54,381 nt of DNA from UKL13-3 sp964392775 (GCA_964392775.1 CAYMRD010000016.1:1-54381); one strand, 5' to 3'. Shown: positions 27,406 through 37,300, numbered from the stretch's first letter. Numbers and translations: made by a program. Notes: generated by a model from the letters alone, not told the origin.

Positions 27406-27825
27406 ATGCCTTATCCCGAAATGCTGGTGGCTCCCATGAGAGCCCAATTAGAAGAAGTAGGATTTACCTCGCTTATGACACCTGCAGAGGTGGAAGGAGC
27501 TTTAACCGATAAAACCGGAACCAAACTCTTGGTATTCAACTCGGTTTGCGGTTGTGCTGCAGGAACCGCCCGTCCGGGTGTAATGAAAGCCGTGAAAGAA
27601 TCGGCCAAAAAACCTGACACTTTGTTAACCGTATTTGCCGGACAGGAAACCGAAGCGGTAGCTAAAGCCCGCGAGTTTACAGCCCCATTTCCTCCATCAT
27701 CACCAAGTATCGCTTTGTATAAAAACGGAGAACTGGTTCACTTCATCGAACGTCACATGATTGAAGGCCGCAGTGCCGAAATGATTGCCGCTAATTTGCA
27801 GGCAGCGTTTGATGAGTTTTGCTAA
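27406..27825 (+). CDS. Bacilliredoxin (BrxA/BrxB, YphP/YqiW family)
   Basis: A 139-aa thioredoxin-fold protein of the family that removes bacillithiol or similar thiols from oxidised proteins. The active site is C48-G49-C50 in NSVCGCAAG. PYPEMLVAPMRAQL at the N-terminus and APFPPSSPSIALYKNGELVHFIERH are family-typical. It starts at ATG 27406. Upstream, TATTTTTG (27269-27276) fits a -7 box, and the leader contains four TCACAAATC-like words (27346-27390), another spacer repeat. Which low-molecular-weight thiol this organism uses cannot be read from here. Confidence 0.9.
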   Translation: MPYPEMLVAPMRAQLEEVGFTSLMTPAEVEGALTDKTGTKLLVFNSVCGCAAGTARPGVMKAVKESAKKPDTLLTVFAGQETEAVAKAREFTAPFPPSSPSIALYKNGELVHFIERHMIEGRSAEMIAANLQAAFDEFC

Positions 27826-27849
27826 TTGTGTAACAATCGACTTTAATGG

Positions 27850-27877
27850 AAAGCAGTTCTGACGGACTGCTTTTTTT
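27850..27877 (+). terminator. Terminator of the bacilliredoxin gene
   Basis: AAAGCAGT (27850-27857), an 8-nt loop, ACTGCTTT (27866-27873) and then a T-run. It follows the stop codon by 25 bp. Confidence 0.85.
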
Positions 27878-28049
27878 GTGAGAAGCGGGATTGTGCAAAA
27901 GCATTTATAAACCAAGTATTCAAACGCTTTATTCAAATACGATTTGCCAAAGTCTGGTTTTGAAAATCCGACAACACCCCTATATCGTAAACCTGTTCAG
28001 TCTGAAAATTTAAGCTGTTTGTGCCTTGGGTGTCCTATCGCACCTTTAG

Positions 28050-28204
28050 GAGATTCGAGTTCACGGCCATCATCAGGGCTTTTATGGTGGATGGTTATGT
28101 TCTCACTTACAGTATTTAGTTGTTTTTCTCAACCATTACCTCTTCAAGTTTGCCGGTTAAGGGATTGAGGGTAAAACGTACATAATACAAAGCATCTTCA
28201 CCTT
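28050..28204. pseudogene. Direct repeat copy B: PPTase 3' fragment converging on the small exported-protein gene
   Basis: On the plus strand 28052-28119 encodes only the end of a PPTase (FEFTAIIRAFMVDGYVLTYSI, stop TAG 28117-28119), matching the intact gene at 17167-17775. Differences from copy A are mostly synonymous (TTT/TTC twice, CTT/CTC, ACC/ACT, stop TAA/TAG), plus one I-to-V and one edge change. The stop overlaps the stop of the minus-strand gene at 28116-28496, so this is the intact version of the convergent junction whose other half is broken at 17776-17845. Nothing coding is seen in the spacer 27878-28050. Confidence 0.85.
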
Positions 28205-28496
28205 TGTACAAACCAAAGGATTGTACATATCCGTTATTGGTTTCCGAAGCTTTTCTGATTACCCCGTTTTTTACTGCGGGCACGTAGGTTTTCATTAATT
28301 GCTGTAGTTCTGCTGCATTTACCTGACGTTCGAGGGTATCGTATACAAAGGTTACAGGTTCATCAATAAAAGTCGAGAGGTCTTTTTTTACCAAAGCAGC
28401 TTCCAGTTCTTTGTCCTTTTTAAAGGCTTCGTGTTGGGCCTGAGCCATTGCGGTTAGAGAGGCAAAAGCAAGTACAAGGGTATAGATTAATTTCAT
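28116..28496 (-). CDS. Small exported protein of unknown function
   Basis: A 126-aa protein with a clear signal peptide (MKLIYTLVLAFASLTAMAQA, cleavage after AQA or nearby). The mature part begins with a charged helix (HEAFKKDKELEAALVKKDLSTFID) and continues as a small alpha/beta protein ending in LYYVRFTLNPLTGKLEEVMVEK. The pattern (about 100 residues, C-terminal strands with YYVRF) faintly resembles NTF2-like/DUF4783-like periplasmic proteins; I am not sure. The last 20 codons are duplicated as a relic at 17776-17845. It is divergent from the TonB-dependent receptor gene. Confidence 0.8.
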   Translation of the reverse strand: MKLIYTLVLAFASLTAMAQAQHEAFKKDKELEAALVKKDLSTFIDEPVTFVYDTLERQVNAAELQQLMKTYVPAVKNGVIRKASETNNGYVQSFGLYKGEDALYYVRFTLNPLTGKLEEVMVEKNN

Positions 28497-28543
28497 GGGC
28501 CGAAAATAAAGAAGTTTGCTTGTTCAATTGCTATAAAGTTAAA

Positions 28544-28559
28544 TTTAGACTTGCCTAAA
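28544..28559. promoter_or_regulatory. DtxR/MntR-like operator upstream of the TonB-dependent receptor
   Basis: TTTAGACTTGCCTAAA is an imperfect 16-bp palindrome (TTTAGxC...GxCTAAA). It resembles the TTAGGnnnnCCTAA-type sites of metal-dependent DtxR/MntR repressors. It sits 41-57 bp before the receptor's ATG, between divergent genes. Metal regulation is an inference from this resemblance. Confidence 0.45.
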
Positions 28560-28596
28560 AAAATAGTTAAACAATTCTAATTATTAACTATTTTTG
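28559..28596 (+). promoter_or_regulatory. 12-bp inverted repeat overlapping a -7 box before the TonB receptor
   Basis: AAAAATAGTTAA (28559-28570) and TTAACTATTTTT (28584-28595) are exact reverse complements 13 bp apart. The right arm contains TATTTTTG (28589-28596), which fits the TAnnTTTG -7 consensus only 5 bp before the ATG. If that box is used the mRNA is nearly leaderless. The symmetry also suits a second operator. Confidence 0.45.
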
Positions 28597-28600
28597 ACCC

Positions 28601-30847
28601 ATGATTCGTATGGTGTTGATAGTCATTGCATGTGTTCGGTTTGCAGTGGCACAGGTAAATATAAAAGGAACGGTTACTTGTGAAGGAAAACCTGTGGGGT
28701 TCGCCAATATTGGCGTGGAAGGAACTACCATAGGCGCTGTTGCCGATGAAAATGGAATCTTTCAATTGAGTCTTTCTAAACCGGCCCCTCTAAAATTGAA
28801 ATGTAGTGCAGTGGGGTATTCAACCACAACGCTCAAAGTAAATGCCACAGAGGGCATCAACAAAGTGCATATACGATTGGAGTCCACCTCTAACTCGCTC
28901 AATGATGTGGTGATTAGCGGAACGATGAAAGAAATAAGCCGTATGCGTTCACCTGTGCCGGTTGAGATTTATACGCCCAAGTTTTTTCTGAAAAACCCCA
29001 CCAATAATATGTTTGATGCATTGCAGATGGTGAATGGCGTGCAGCCCACGATTAACTGCAACGTGTGCAATACAGGCGATATTCATATCAACGGAATGGA
29101 AGGCCCATATACGATGGTGATGATTGATGGGATGCCGATTGTGAGTTCCTTATCCACTGTGTATGGATTGATGGGTATTCCCAACTCGATGATTGAGCGT
29201 ATTGAAATTGTAAAAGGTCCGGCATCTACTTTATATGGCAGCGAAGCCGTTGCTGGTTTAATCAATGTAATCACCAAACAACCGTCACGTGCACCAAGGG
29301 TTTCGGTGGATGTATTTGGTACAACGTATAACGAATGGAATCTGGATGCCTCGGTAAAATATAAATTGAACAAGGTAGATGGATTACTCAGCACCAATGT
29401 ATTTACCCTCGATAAGGCCTGGGATAAAAACGGAGATAATTTTACCGATGTCACGTTGCAAAAACGGTATTCTATTTTCAGTAAATGGAATTTTAACCGC
29501 AAATACAACCGCGAAGCCAGCATCGCATTCAGGTATTTAAAAGAAAACCGCTGGGGCGGGGAGATGCAGTGGAATGAAGAATTCAGAGGAACCGACAGTG
29601 TTTATGGTGAATCAATTTATACCGACCGTTTGGAACTGATTGGAACGTATCGTTTGCCTGTTGCCGAATCTATTAAGCTGATGTACTCGGGAACCTATCA
29701 TTACCAAAATTCATATTATGGAACCATGTCGTTTAACGGAGATCAGCGTATTGGATTTGCCCAACTGGTATGGGATAAAAAACTAGGCAACCGCAATGAT
29801 GTATTGATGGGAGCTGCCATGCGGTATACCTATTATGACGACAATACCGTAGCCACCACCAATGGTGATACATTGAATCCGGTGAATCTACCTTCGGCCA
29901 CCTGGTTGCCCGGTTTGTTTGTGCAGGATGAAATCACACTCTCATCTACCCAAACATTATTGGCCGGGTTGCGCTACGATTATTTTCAACAACATGGTTC
30001 CATTTTGTCACCGCGCATAAATTATAAATGGACACCCAATCCATATCAAACGCTGAGGTTTTCGGTGGGCAATGGATTCAGGGTGGTTAATTTGTTTACC
30101 GAAGATCATGCAGCACTCACAGGTGCGCGTGTGGTGGAGATAAAAGAAGAACTGAGGCCCGAACAATCGTGGAATGCCAATATCAATTACAACCGCTATA
30201 TCAATACATCACGGGGATTTATTGTATTGGATGCTTCGGTTTTCTACACCTATTTCACCAACCGCATCACAGCCGATTACGATACCGATCCCAATAAAAT
30301 TATTTATGATAACCTCAATGGGTATGCTATATCAAGAGGGGTGAGTTTAAATGCCGAATATGCCTTTACCTTTCCGCTTAAAATCAATGCGGGTTTTACG
30401 CTGATGGAAGTGTTTCAGCAGGAAAAAGATTCGGCAGGTATTTCCCATAAAATTAAGCAGGTTCATGCGCCTGCTTTTTCGGGAACGTTTCAGGTAAGTT
30501 ATACCATCAAACGTTGGGGGCTTAGTATAGACTGGACCGGACAAGTATACGGACCGATGCGCCTGCCGGTATTGCCCAATGATTTTCGTCCTGATTATTC
30601 GCCCTGGTATACGCTCCAGAATATTCAGCTCACACAACGCATTGGTAAATCGGTGCAGGTATATGGTGGCGTGAAAAATATCTTTAACTTTATGCCCAAG
30701 GATCCCATCATGCGGGCCTTCGATCCGTTTGATAAACACCTGTCGGTTAACAACCCTTACGGCTACACGTTCGACCCTTCGTACAACTATGCTCCTATGC
30801 AGGGCATACGCGGTTTTGTGGGAGTGAGGTACGTTTTAGGAAGTTGA
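28601..30847 (+). CDS. TonB-dependent receptor with carboxypeptidase-regulatory-like N-domain
   Basis: A 748-aa outer-membrane active-transport channel. A short signal peptide (MIRMVLIVIACVRFAVAQ) is followed by a CarboxypepD_reg-like domain (about 20-100: VNIKGTVTCEGKPVGFANIGVEGT). The plug (about 125-230) has NCNVCNTGDIHINGMEG, MIDGMPIVSSLSTVYGL and RIEIVKGPASTLYGSEAVAGLINVITK. The 22-strand-type barrel ends at GVRYVLGS. It is not SusC-like and no SusD partner is adjacent, so an iron, heme, metal or cofactor ligand is more likely than a glycan. The DtxR-like box upstream and the CxxC in the plug support metal control, as inference. Confidence 0.93.
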   Translation: MIRMVLIVIACVRFAVAQVNIKGTVTCEGKPVGFANIGVEGTTIGAVADENGIFQLSLSKPAPLKLKCSAVGYSTTTLKVNATEGINKVHIRLESTSNSLNDVVISGTMKEISRMRSPVPVEIYTPKFFLKNPTNNMFDALQMVNGVQPTINCNVCNTGDIHINGMEGPYTMVMIDGMPIVSSLSTVYGLMGIPNSMIERIEIVKGPASTLYGSEAVAGLINVITKQPSRAPRVSVDVFGTTYNEWNLDASVKYKLNKVDGLLSTNVFTLDKAWDKNGDNFTDVTLQKRYSIFSKWNFNRKYNREASIAFRYLKENRWGGEMQWNEEFRGTDSVYGESIYTDRLELIGTYRLPVAESIKLMYSGTYHYQNSYYGTMSFNGDQRIGFAQLVWDKKLGNRNDVLMGAAMRYTYYDDNTVATTNGDTLNPVNLPSATWLPGLFVQDEITLSSTQTLLAGLRYDYFQQHGSILSPRINYKWTPNPYQTLRFSVGNGFRVVNLFTEDHAALTGARVVEIKEELRPEQSWNANINYNRYINTSRGFIVLDASVFYTYFTNRITADYDTDPNKIIYDNLNGYAISRGVSLNAEYAFTFPLKINAGFTLMEVFQQEKDSAGISHKIKQVHAPAFSGTFQVSYTIKRWGLSIDWTGQVYGPMRLPVLPNDFRPDYSPWYTLQNIQLTQRIGKSVQVYGGVKNIFNFMPKDPIMRAFDPFDKHLSVNNPYGYTFDPSYNYAPMQGIRGFVGVRYVLGS

Positions 30848-31210
30848 TAGTTCATGAATCATAGTTGATAGCACTGAGTACGAAATTCATCATTCGACTC
30901 AGTCAGTTCGAGTGAGCTTTGGGCGGTCCGGTGCATGGAGCTCGTATCGAGAACAGTCCATAGACCATAGTCGATAGCTGCGTACAACTAAACAATTGGC
31001 ATATAGCTGTTGAATGAGATTTATAGGTTCATTCAGAGCCGCAGGCGCGAGAGGATTAAGGCGCAGGACAACCAGTATTTATGCCCTATTCAGGCACTTA
31101 TGAGAGAAAGTTAATTGATACTAAAATCTTCAAAAAAAACTGCCGTACAAAGATCCTTCTTTATACGGCAGTTTAATTTTATACGAATGCGCTGTGGTCT
31201 ATGGACTATC
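30848..31210. repeat. Spacer with CATAG/CTATG words and shared terminator
   Basis: This 379-bp spacer has no gene. It holds a family of near-palindromic words: ATCATAGTTGATAG (30855-30870 region), CCATAGACCATAGTCGATAG (about 30957-30977) and, in inverted orientation, GGTCTATGGACTATCG (about 31196-31212). The bidirectional terminator at 31137-31174 lies between them. Confidence 0.55.
31137..31174. terminator. Bidirectional terminator between the convergent receptor and FAH genes
   Basis: AAACTGCCGTA (31137-31147) pairs with TACGGCAGTTT (31164-31174), with inner AAAG/CTTT pairing and A/T runs on both sides. Confidence 0.85.
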
Positions 31211-31226
31211 GTCTATCGACTTTCCT

Positions 31227-32231
31227 CTAGCTCTTCTTCAACTTCAAAATCGAAAAATCTGTATTCACCTTCTTGATCGTATTCGTCAATTTACCCAATC
31301 CGGTAATTTCCATTTCAACTACATCACCATCTTGCAACCATTGTGGTTTAAATGATTTGTCGTTTAGTAAACCGGTTCCGTTCAACTCCAAAAAACAGCC
31401 TGTACCAACGGTTCCACTGCCAATTACATCACCCGGTAAAATGTCTACACCATAAGCACAACGTTCAACGATTTCGGCAAAGGTCCAGTCCATATCGGCA
31501 ACGTTTCCTTCGCTTACCAATATCCCATTCACCCAGCATTTCATGTTTAGGTTGTGGTTGGCTCCTGTATGGTTTGGTTTAGCCGGAACCAAATATTGAG
31601 CAAGCTCATCAGGTGTTACAAAATACGGTCCGATAACGGTTGAGAAGTCTTTTCCTTTGGCAGGGCCAAGGTTCAATAACATCTCTTCCATTTGCAAAGT
31701 GCGTGCACTCATATCGTTCATGATCATGTAACCTGCAATATATTGGTCGGCTTCAGCGGCTTTGATATTGCGGCCTTTTTTTCCAATAACAATGGCTACT
31801 TCCAGTTCAAAATCAAGCTTTTCAAAATGATCGGGCATACAATCAATAACACCCGGTCCTTGAATAGCGTTGTGGTTGGTGAAATAGAAAATAGGGTATT
31901 GGTCAAATTCTTTGATCATCTCCACTCCACGGTTTCTGCGGGCTGCAGCTACGTGTTGGCGGAAAGCGTATCCATCGCGGCACGAGGTAGGTTGTGGTAC
32001 GGGTGCTTCCAATACAACCTCGGTTTCCAATACGAAGGGCTTGGTCACCTTACCTGCTTTGATTTGCTCATCCCATTTTTTAGCTTTCTCCATCATGGTT
32101 TCACCGGCAAATAAAAACTTGCGCATCTTGTCGGGAAAAGCAGCATCCAAGTCTTTCAATGCCCAGATTTTACCATCATGAATAATTCCCAATTGGGAGG
32201 TTTTGTTGTGGTTGTATGTTACTAATTTCAT
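31227..32231 (-). CDS. Fumarylacetoacetate hydrolase family protein
   Basis: A 334-aa cytosolic FAH-fold hydrolase/decarboxylase. After a variable N-terminal lid domain (about 1-80), the FAH core has the metal-site region LDFELEVAIVIGKKGRNI, IAGYMIMNDMSARTLQ, GKDFSTVIGPYFVTPDEL and GDVIGSGTVGTGCFLELNG. The catalytic-lid AFRQHV and the NAIQGPG segment are as in Bacteroidota fumarylacetoacetases acting in tyrosine breakdown. The exact substrate (fumarylacetoacetate or another beta-diketone) is not certain. It stands alone; no other tyrosine-degradation gene is in the window. Confidence 0.88.
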   Translation of the reverse strand: MKLVTYNHNKTSQLGIIHDGKIWALKDLDAAFPDKMRKFLFAGETMMEKAKKWDEQIKAGKVTKPFVLETEVVLEAPVPQPTSCRDGYAFRQHVAAARRNRGVEMIKEFDQYPIFYFTNHNAIQGPGVIDCMPDHFEKLDFELEVAIVIGKKGRNIKAAEADQYIAGYMIMNDMSARTLQMEEMLLNLGPAKGKDFSTVIGPYFVTPDELAQYLVPAKPNHTGANHNLNMKCWVNGILVSEGNVADMDWTFAEIVERCAYGVDILPGDVIGSGTVGTGCFLELNGTGLLNDKSFKPQWLQDGDVVEMEITGLGKLTNTIKKVNTDFSILKLKKS

Positions 32232-32388
32232 ATTCGTTTATTATCTGTTTTGAAAAGACAGTTTTGATGTGTCTTTTCTGGTGTATAAATCATTTTTTGA
32301 GGAGTGGCAAATATGGGATTTTATCCTTAGTATATGTATGATTTTTCTTGCTTAATGAATTGGTTATTTGCTCAGTCTCCCGTTAAAG

Positions 32389-33145
32389 ATGGCCCCCCTC
32401 CGGGGCCGAGATACTTTTTGTGTTGTGTTTGTTACAAAAGTGCGACTCCTTCGGAGTCGGGAGATTTCAAAAGTATTTTGCTGTTATAGATGTGTGACTC
32501 CTCCGGAGTCTTTAGTGTTTTGGGTGGTATTTTTTAGGATAGAAGCACAGAGCTGAGGGATCTGTCATCCACAAAGGTGCGACCCCTTCGGGGTCGGGAG
32601 ATTTTAAAAGTATTTTGCTGTTATAGATGTGTGACTCCTCCGGAGTCATTATTTGGGAAGGATAATCAATCATCTAGAATGTTAGGGATCAATCTATACT
32701 GCATGCTTCAATATGGGCGGTTGGTAGACCCCGAAGGGATGACACGTCTATAATTATAGATATGTGACTCCTCCGGAGTCATTATTTGGGAAGGATAATC
32801 AATCATCTAGAATGTTANNNNNNNNNNNNNNNNNNNNNNNNNNNNNNNNNNNNNNNNNNNNNNNNNNNNNNNNNNNNNNNNNNNNNNNNNNNNNNNNNNN
32901 NNNNNNNNNNNNNNNNNGGGATCAATCTATACTGCATGCTCCAATATGGGCGGTTGGTAGACCCGAAGGGATGACACGTCTATAATTATAGATATGTGAC
33001 TTCTACGGAGTCATTATCAGGGATCGATGATCAATCATTTAGAATGATTGGGGATCAATCTATACTGCATGCTCCAATATGAGCGGTTGATAGACCCCGA
33101 AGGGGTCACACGTATATAACCTTAACCCCACAACCCCGAAGGGGT
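32389..33145. repeat. Palindromic tandem-repeat array (137-bp and 133-bp units) with a scaffold gap
   Basis: The first part repeats a 137-bp unit (landmarks 32441/32578 and 32494/32631), then a 133-bp unit (32631/32764; and after the gap 32918/33051). Each unit carries short hairpins, GACTCCTCCGGAGTC or GACCCCTTCGGGGTC, separated by conserved filler such as GGGATCAATCTATACTGC. The array ends with AACCCCGAAGGGGTT. The 100 Ns at 32818-32917 fall inside the array, so the true number of units is unknown. No gene is present in 32232-33238; ORFs read through the Ns are spurious. Confidence 0.9.
32818..32917. other. Scaffold gap of 100 Ns
   Basis: Exactly 100 N characters, the conventional placeholder for a gap of unknown size, located inside the 133-bp repeat array. 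Linkage across the gap rests on scaffolding, not on continuous sequence. Confidence 0.99.
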
Positions 33146-33200
33146 TGAACATCATTACGCACGACAATGCCTTCCTTAAAGGAAAGTATCATCAAACAAA

Positions 33201-33234
33201 AAAGGTGGTTGCTCTAAATTTTGCGACCACCTTT
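33201..33234 (-). terminator. Terminator of the secA-deoC-SPOR cluster
   Basis: AAAGGTGGTTGC (33201-33212) pairs with GCGACCACCTTT (33223-33234), 11 of 12 positions. On the minus strand it is followed by a T-run and lies just after the SPOR gene. Confidence 0.85.
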
Positions 33235-33238
33235 CTTA

Positions 33239-33646
33239 TTATAGCTTAGGTAAGTTGATTTTATCCGGCACAATAAAGGCTTTATCGAATGAGTTCAGCA
33301 AATGGCGGTATACAGCTTCGGCTTCGAGCCTTGTGCGGTAATTACCTACACGCACTTTAAAATATGGTTGCTGGTAGATGAAGTATACATCTTCATCAGG
33401 CATCAGTTGTAAAAAATGAGTCTTGGCATCGTTGGCGGCTTTACGCTCCGAACCGAAAAAAATCTGCACGCGGTACCCCTGTATACCATTCGATGCCTTA
33501 TTGTGTTCGATATTGCGTTCGATTAATGAATCGAGTCGCGCATCCGATACTACAACTGTTGTATGTTCTTGTGCCCATACCGAACCTGCCCACGATAGCA
33601 GCAGGAAAACGAAAAGGGTATGATATGTAAAACGACTACTCTTCAA
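33239..33646 (-). CDS. SPOR-domain exported protein
   Basis: A 135-aa protein with a signal peptide (FVFLLLSWAGSVWA) and one SPOR domain (about 54-130: GYRVQIFFGSERKAANDAKTHF, YFKVRVGNYRTRLEAEAVYRHL). SPOR domains bind denuded peptidoglycan, often at the division site, so it probably acts in the periplasm. It overlaps deoC by 11 bp on the same strand and is last in the cluster. Confidence 0.9.
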   Translation of the reverse strand: MKSSRFTYHTLFVFLLLSWAGSVWAQEHTTVVVSDARLDSLIERNIEHNKASNGIQGYRVQIFFGSERKAANDAKTHFLQLMPDEDVYFIYQQPYFKVRVGNYRTRLEAEAVYRHLLNSFDKAFIVPDKINLPKL

Positions 33647-34325
33647 TTCCGAGAATGTTTAAGCTGGATGAACAACCGATACGGTTAGCACCGGCCTGAA
33701 TGAGTTGGAGAGCAAAATCGCTATCTTTAATTCCTCCTGCAGCTTTAATTTTAATTTTTGCAGGAAGAATTTTACGCATCAGGGCTACGGCCTCAACGCT
33801 GGCTCCTTCTGCTGCAAATCCTGTTGATGTTTTTACATAATCCACTTCGCAGTCCATACAAATATGGCAGGCTTTTTCAATCTCTTCGGCACTTAGGTAT
33901 GCTGTTTCGAGGATTACTTTTATCTGTTTGTTTTGCAAATGACAAGCAGTGGTTACTGCCTGAATATCGTTTTGAACGGTTGCGTAATCACCCGATTTAA
34001 AGGCGGCAATATTCATCACCATATCCACTTCATCGGCACCCGATATGATTGCTTTTTTGGCTTCTTCCACCTTTGAAGCCACGGTAGCATATCCCAAAGG
34101 GAAACCTACAACAGTGATAATTTTTACGGATGTTTTGGAGAGTTCTTTTTTTGCAGTTTGCACATGGTAAGGCGGCACGCAAACGCCATAAAAAAGGTGT
34201 CCTTCGGCCTCTTCACATAATTTAATAATGTCTTCCTTGGTACAATCGGGCTTTAAGTTGGTGTGCTCAATATGCCCTGCCAGTTCAATCATTTCTGCTA
34301 CATTCATCTCCATAATCAGTTTCAA
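33636..34325 (-). CDS. deoC: Deoxyribose-phosphate aldolase
   Basis: A 229-aa TIM-barrel class I aldolase that splits 2-deoxyribose-5-phosphate into glyceraldehyde-3-phosphate and acetaldehyde in deoxynucleoside salvage. Schiff-base lysine K165 in YVKTSTGF, the second lysine K194 in IKAAGGI, and DEVDMVMNIAAFKSG near residue 100. Start ATG 34325 is used; ATGs four and six codons later are possible. It is 24 bp downstream of secA and overlaps the SPOR gene, so it is probably co-transcribed with both. Confidence 0.95.
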   Translation of the reverse strand: MKLIMEMNVAEMIELAGHIEHTNLKPDCTKEDIIKLCEEAEGHLFYGVCVPPYHVQTAKKELSKTSVKIITVVGFPLGYATVASKVEEAKKAIISGADEVDMVMNIAAFKSGDYATVQNDIQAVTTACHLQNKQIKVILETAYLSAEEIEKACHICMDCEVDYVKTSTGFAAEGASVEAVALMRKILPAKIKIKAAGGIKDSDFALQLIQAGANRIGCSSSLNILGIEE

Positions 34326-34349
34326 TTTATGTTGTGTTCAATAGGTTTC

Positions 34350-37300
34350 TTAGTCTTCTTTGCCGTGGCAAGATTTGAATTTCTTTCCGCTTCCGCATGG
34401 GCAAGGATCATTGCGTCCAACTTTGTTGGCATTGATAATTTGCTCCTGTTTGCGTTCGTTTGAGCCTGCAGCTGCAGCAGCTAAAGCCATTGCTTTTTGC
34501 ACAGCAACAGGATCTTCGCTTCTGCTGGTTTGCAGCTTAGGCTGTGCCTGCGGCTTTGGCGCTTTGGTTTCCTGAACTGCTTGTCCTTGTTGTTGCGGAA
34601 TAAATCCTTTGAACAACATTGAAAGTACATCGCGGTTCATGCGGCTAATCATGGCTTTGAACAAGTTGAACGACTCGAGCTTGTAAATCAGCAAAGGATC
34701 TTTTTGTTCAAGCGCAGCATTTTGTGACGATTGTTTCAAATCATCCATCTCACGCAAATGTTCTTTCCACTCATCATCAATGATGAATAAGGTCGCCATT
34801 TTTTCAAATGTTCTTACCACTTCGGCAGCGTGGTTGTCATAAGCTTTTTTCAACGGAACGGCAATCTGCATACCTTTCATTCCATCGCTGAACGGTACAC
34901 CTACAAATTCAATTTGTGTGCCGCGGTTTTCAAATAAATCTTTAATAACCGGCCAGGCCGATTCGCTCAGGTGAGCACATTTTTCGTGGTAATGTTTCAG
35001 GAGTTGATCAAACAGGTTGTCGGCAACAACCTCTGTTTTACCGTTCATAAACTCGTTTTCGGCCAAATGGTAATCAAAGGCAAACAAACGAATCAACTCC
35101 AGCTTAAATCCGGTAAAGTCCTTATCATCCTGGTACATCTCTACCAACTCGTGGCTCAGGTCGGCCAGCATATTGGTAATATCCAGTTCGAGTTTATCGC
35201 CATGTAAAGCATTTCTGCGTTTGCTGTAAATCACTTCACGTTGAGCGTTCATCACATCATCATACTCGAGCAAACGTTTACGTGTACCAAAGTTATTTTG
35301 TTCAACCTTACGCTGGGCACGTTCAATATTGCGGGTGATGAGTGAGTGTTCGATGTTCTCGCCTTCTTTCATTCCCAGCTTATCCATAATTGAAGAGATT
35401 CGCTCACTTCCGAATAAACGCATCAAATCGTCTTCCAGTGAAACAAAGAAACGGGATGAACCCGGATCTCCCTGACGACCGGCACGACCACGCAACTGTC
35501 TGTCTACACGTCTTGACTCATGACGTTCAGTACCGATGATGGCCAAACCTCCTGACTCTTTTACGCCTGCTCCCAGCTTAATGTCGGTACCACGACCGGC
35601 CATGTTGGTTGCAATAGTAACGGTTCCTGCTTGTCCTGCTTCGGCAACAATATCAGCCTCACGCTGGTGTTGTTTTGCGTTCAATACATTGTGTTTGATT
35701 TTACGCAACGTGAGCATGCGACTCAGTAATTCCGAAACTTCAACCGAAGTTGTTCCCACCAATACCGGACGTCCGGCTTCGGTCAGTTTTACCACTTCGT
35801 CAATAACGGCATTGTATTTTTCACGTTTGGTTTTGTAGATAATATCATTTTCATCCTTACGTGAAATATCACGGTTGGTTGGAATCACCACCACATCCAG
35901 TTTGTAAATTTCCCAGAACTCACCCGCTTCGGTTTCGGCTGTTCCCGTCATACCGCATAGCTTGTGGTACATACGGAAATAGTTTTGCAAAGTGATGGTA
36001 GCATACGTTTGAGTAGCCGCTTCAACTTTTACGTTTTCTTTGGCTTCAATAGCCTGATGCAATCCATCGCTGTATCTGCGGCCGTCTAATACACGTCCGG
36101 TTTGTTCGTCTACAATTTTTACTTTGTCTTCCTGAATGATGTATTCCACATCGCGCTCAAACATACAGTATGCTTTAAGCAACTGGTTAATGGTATGGAT
36201 ACGCTCCGATTTTACCGAAAACTCAATCATCAGTTGTTCTTTGCGTTGAACTTTTTCGTCTTCGGTAATGGTGAGTTTTTCGATTTCGGCAATTTCACTT
36301 CCTACATCCGGAATGATAAAGAAATGAGGATCTTCACCTGATGAAGTAATCAGTTCAACACCTTTCTCCGACAAATCAACGGAGTTCATTTTTTCATCAA
36401 TCACAAAATACAAATCAGCATCTACCTTGCGCATTTCCTTTTGCTGGTCCTGCATATAGTAGTTTTCTGTTTTCTGCAAAATCTGGCGCATGCCCCCTTC
36501 GCTTAAAAACTTAATGAGAGCCTTGTTTTTGGGTAAACCACGGTAGGCTTGCAGTAATTTAAATCCTCCATCCTTTTCGTTGCCACTTTCAATCAGTTTC
36601 TTCGCTTCGGTCAACGCGGTATTAACGAAGTTACGCTGGATGCTTACCAGCTTTTCGATACGCGGTTTGAGGATATGAAACTGCTGGTCGTCACCTTTAG
36701 GAATCGGACCTGAGATAATGAGCGGGGTACGGGCATCATCAATCAAAACACTATCCACCTCATCCACCATGGCAAAATGGTGTTTGCGCTGAACAAGTTC
36801 GCTTACATCGCGGCTCATATTATCGCGTAGGTAATCAAAACCAAATTCGTTGTTGGTTCCGTAAGTAATATCAGCTAAGTATGCGTTGCGTCTTTCAGGA
36901 GAGTTGGGTTGGTGGTAATCCAAACAATCAACACGCAAACCGTGGAATTCAAACAAAGGCCCGTTCCACTCACAGTCACGTCTTGCGAGGTAATCATTTA
37001 CCGTTACCACATGCACACCTTGTCCGGCCAATGCGTTGAGGTAAGCAGGCAACGTTGATACCAGCGTTTTACCTTCACCGGTAGCCATCTCCGAAATTTT
37101 TCCCTGATGCAATACCACACCACCAATCAGCTGCACATCATAATGAATCATGTTCCAGGTAACGGTGCTTCCGGCTGCTTCCCATGTATTGTTCCAGATG
37201 GCTTTATCGCCCTGAATGCTTACGGCTTTTTTCAGGCGCGTTTGTGATGCCAGTGATTTATCGAACTCAGTTGCGGTTACAACCAGTTGCTTATTTTCAG

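Noticed and set aside
32764..32985. ORFs reading through the N stretch
   Set aside because: They depend on the 100-N placeholder and on non-coding palindromic repeats.
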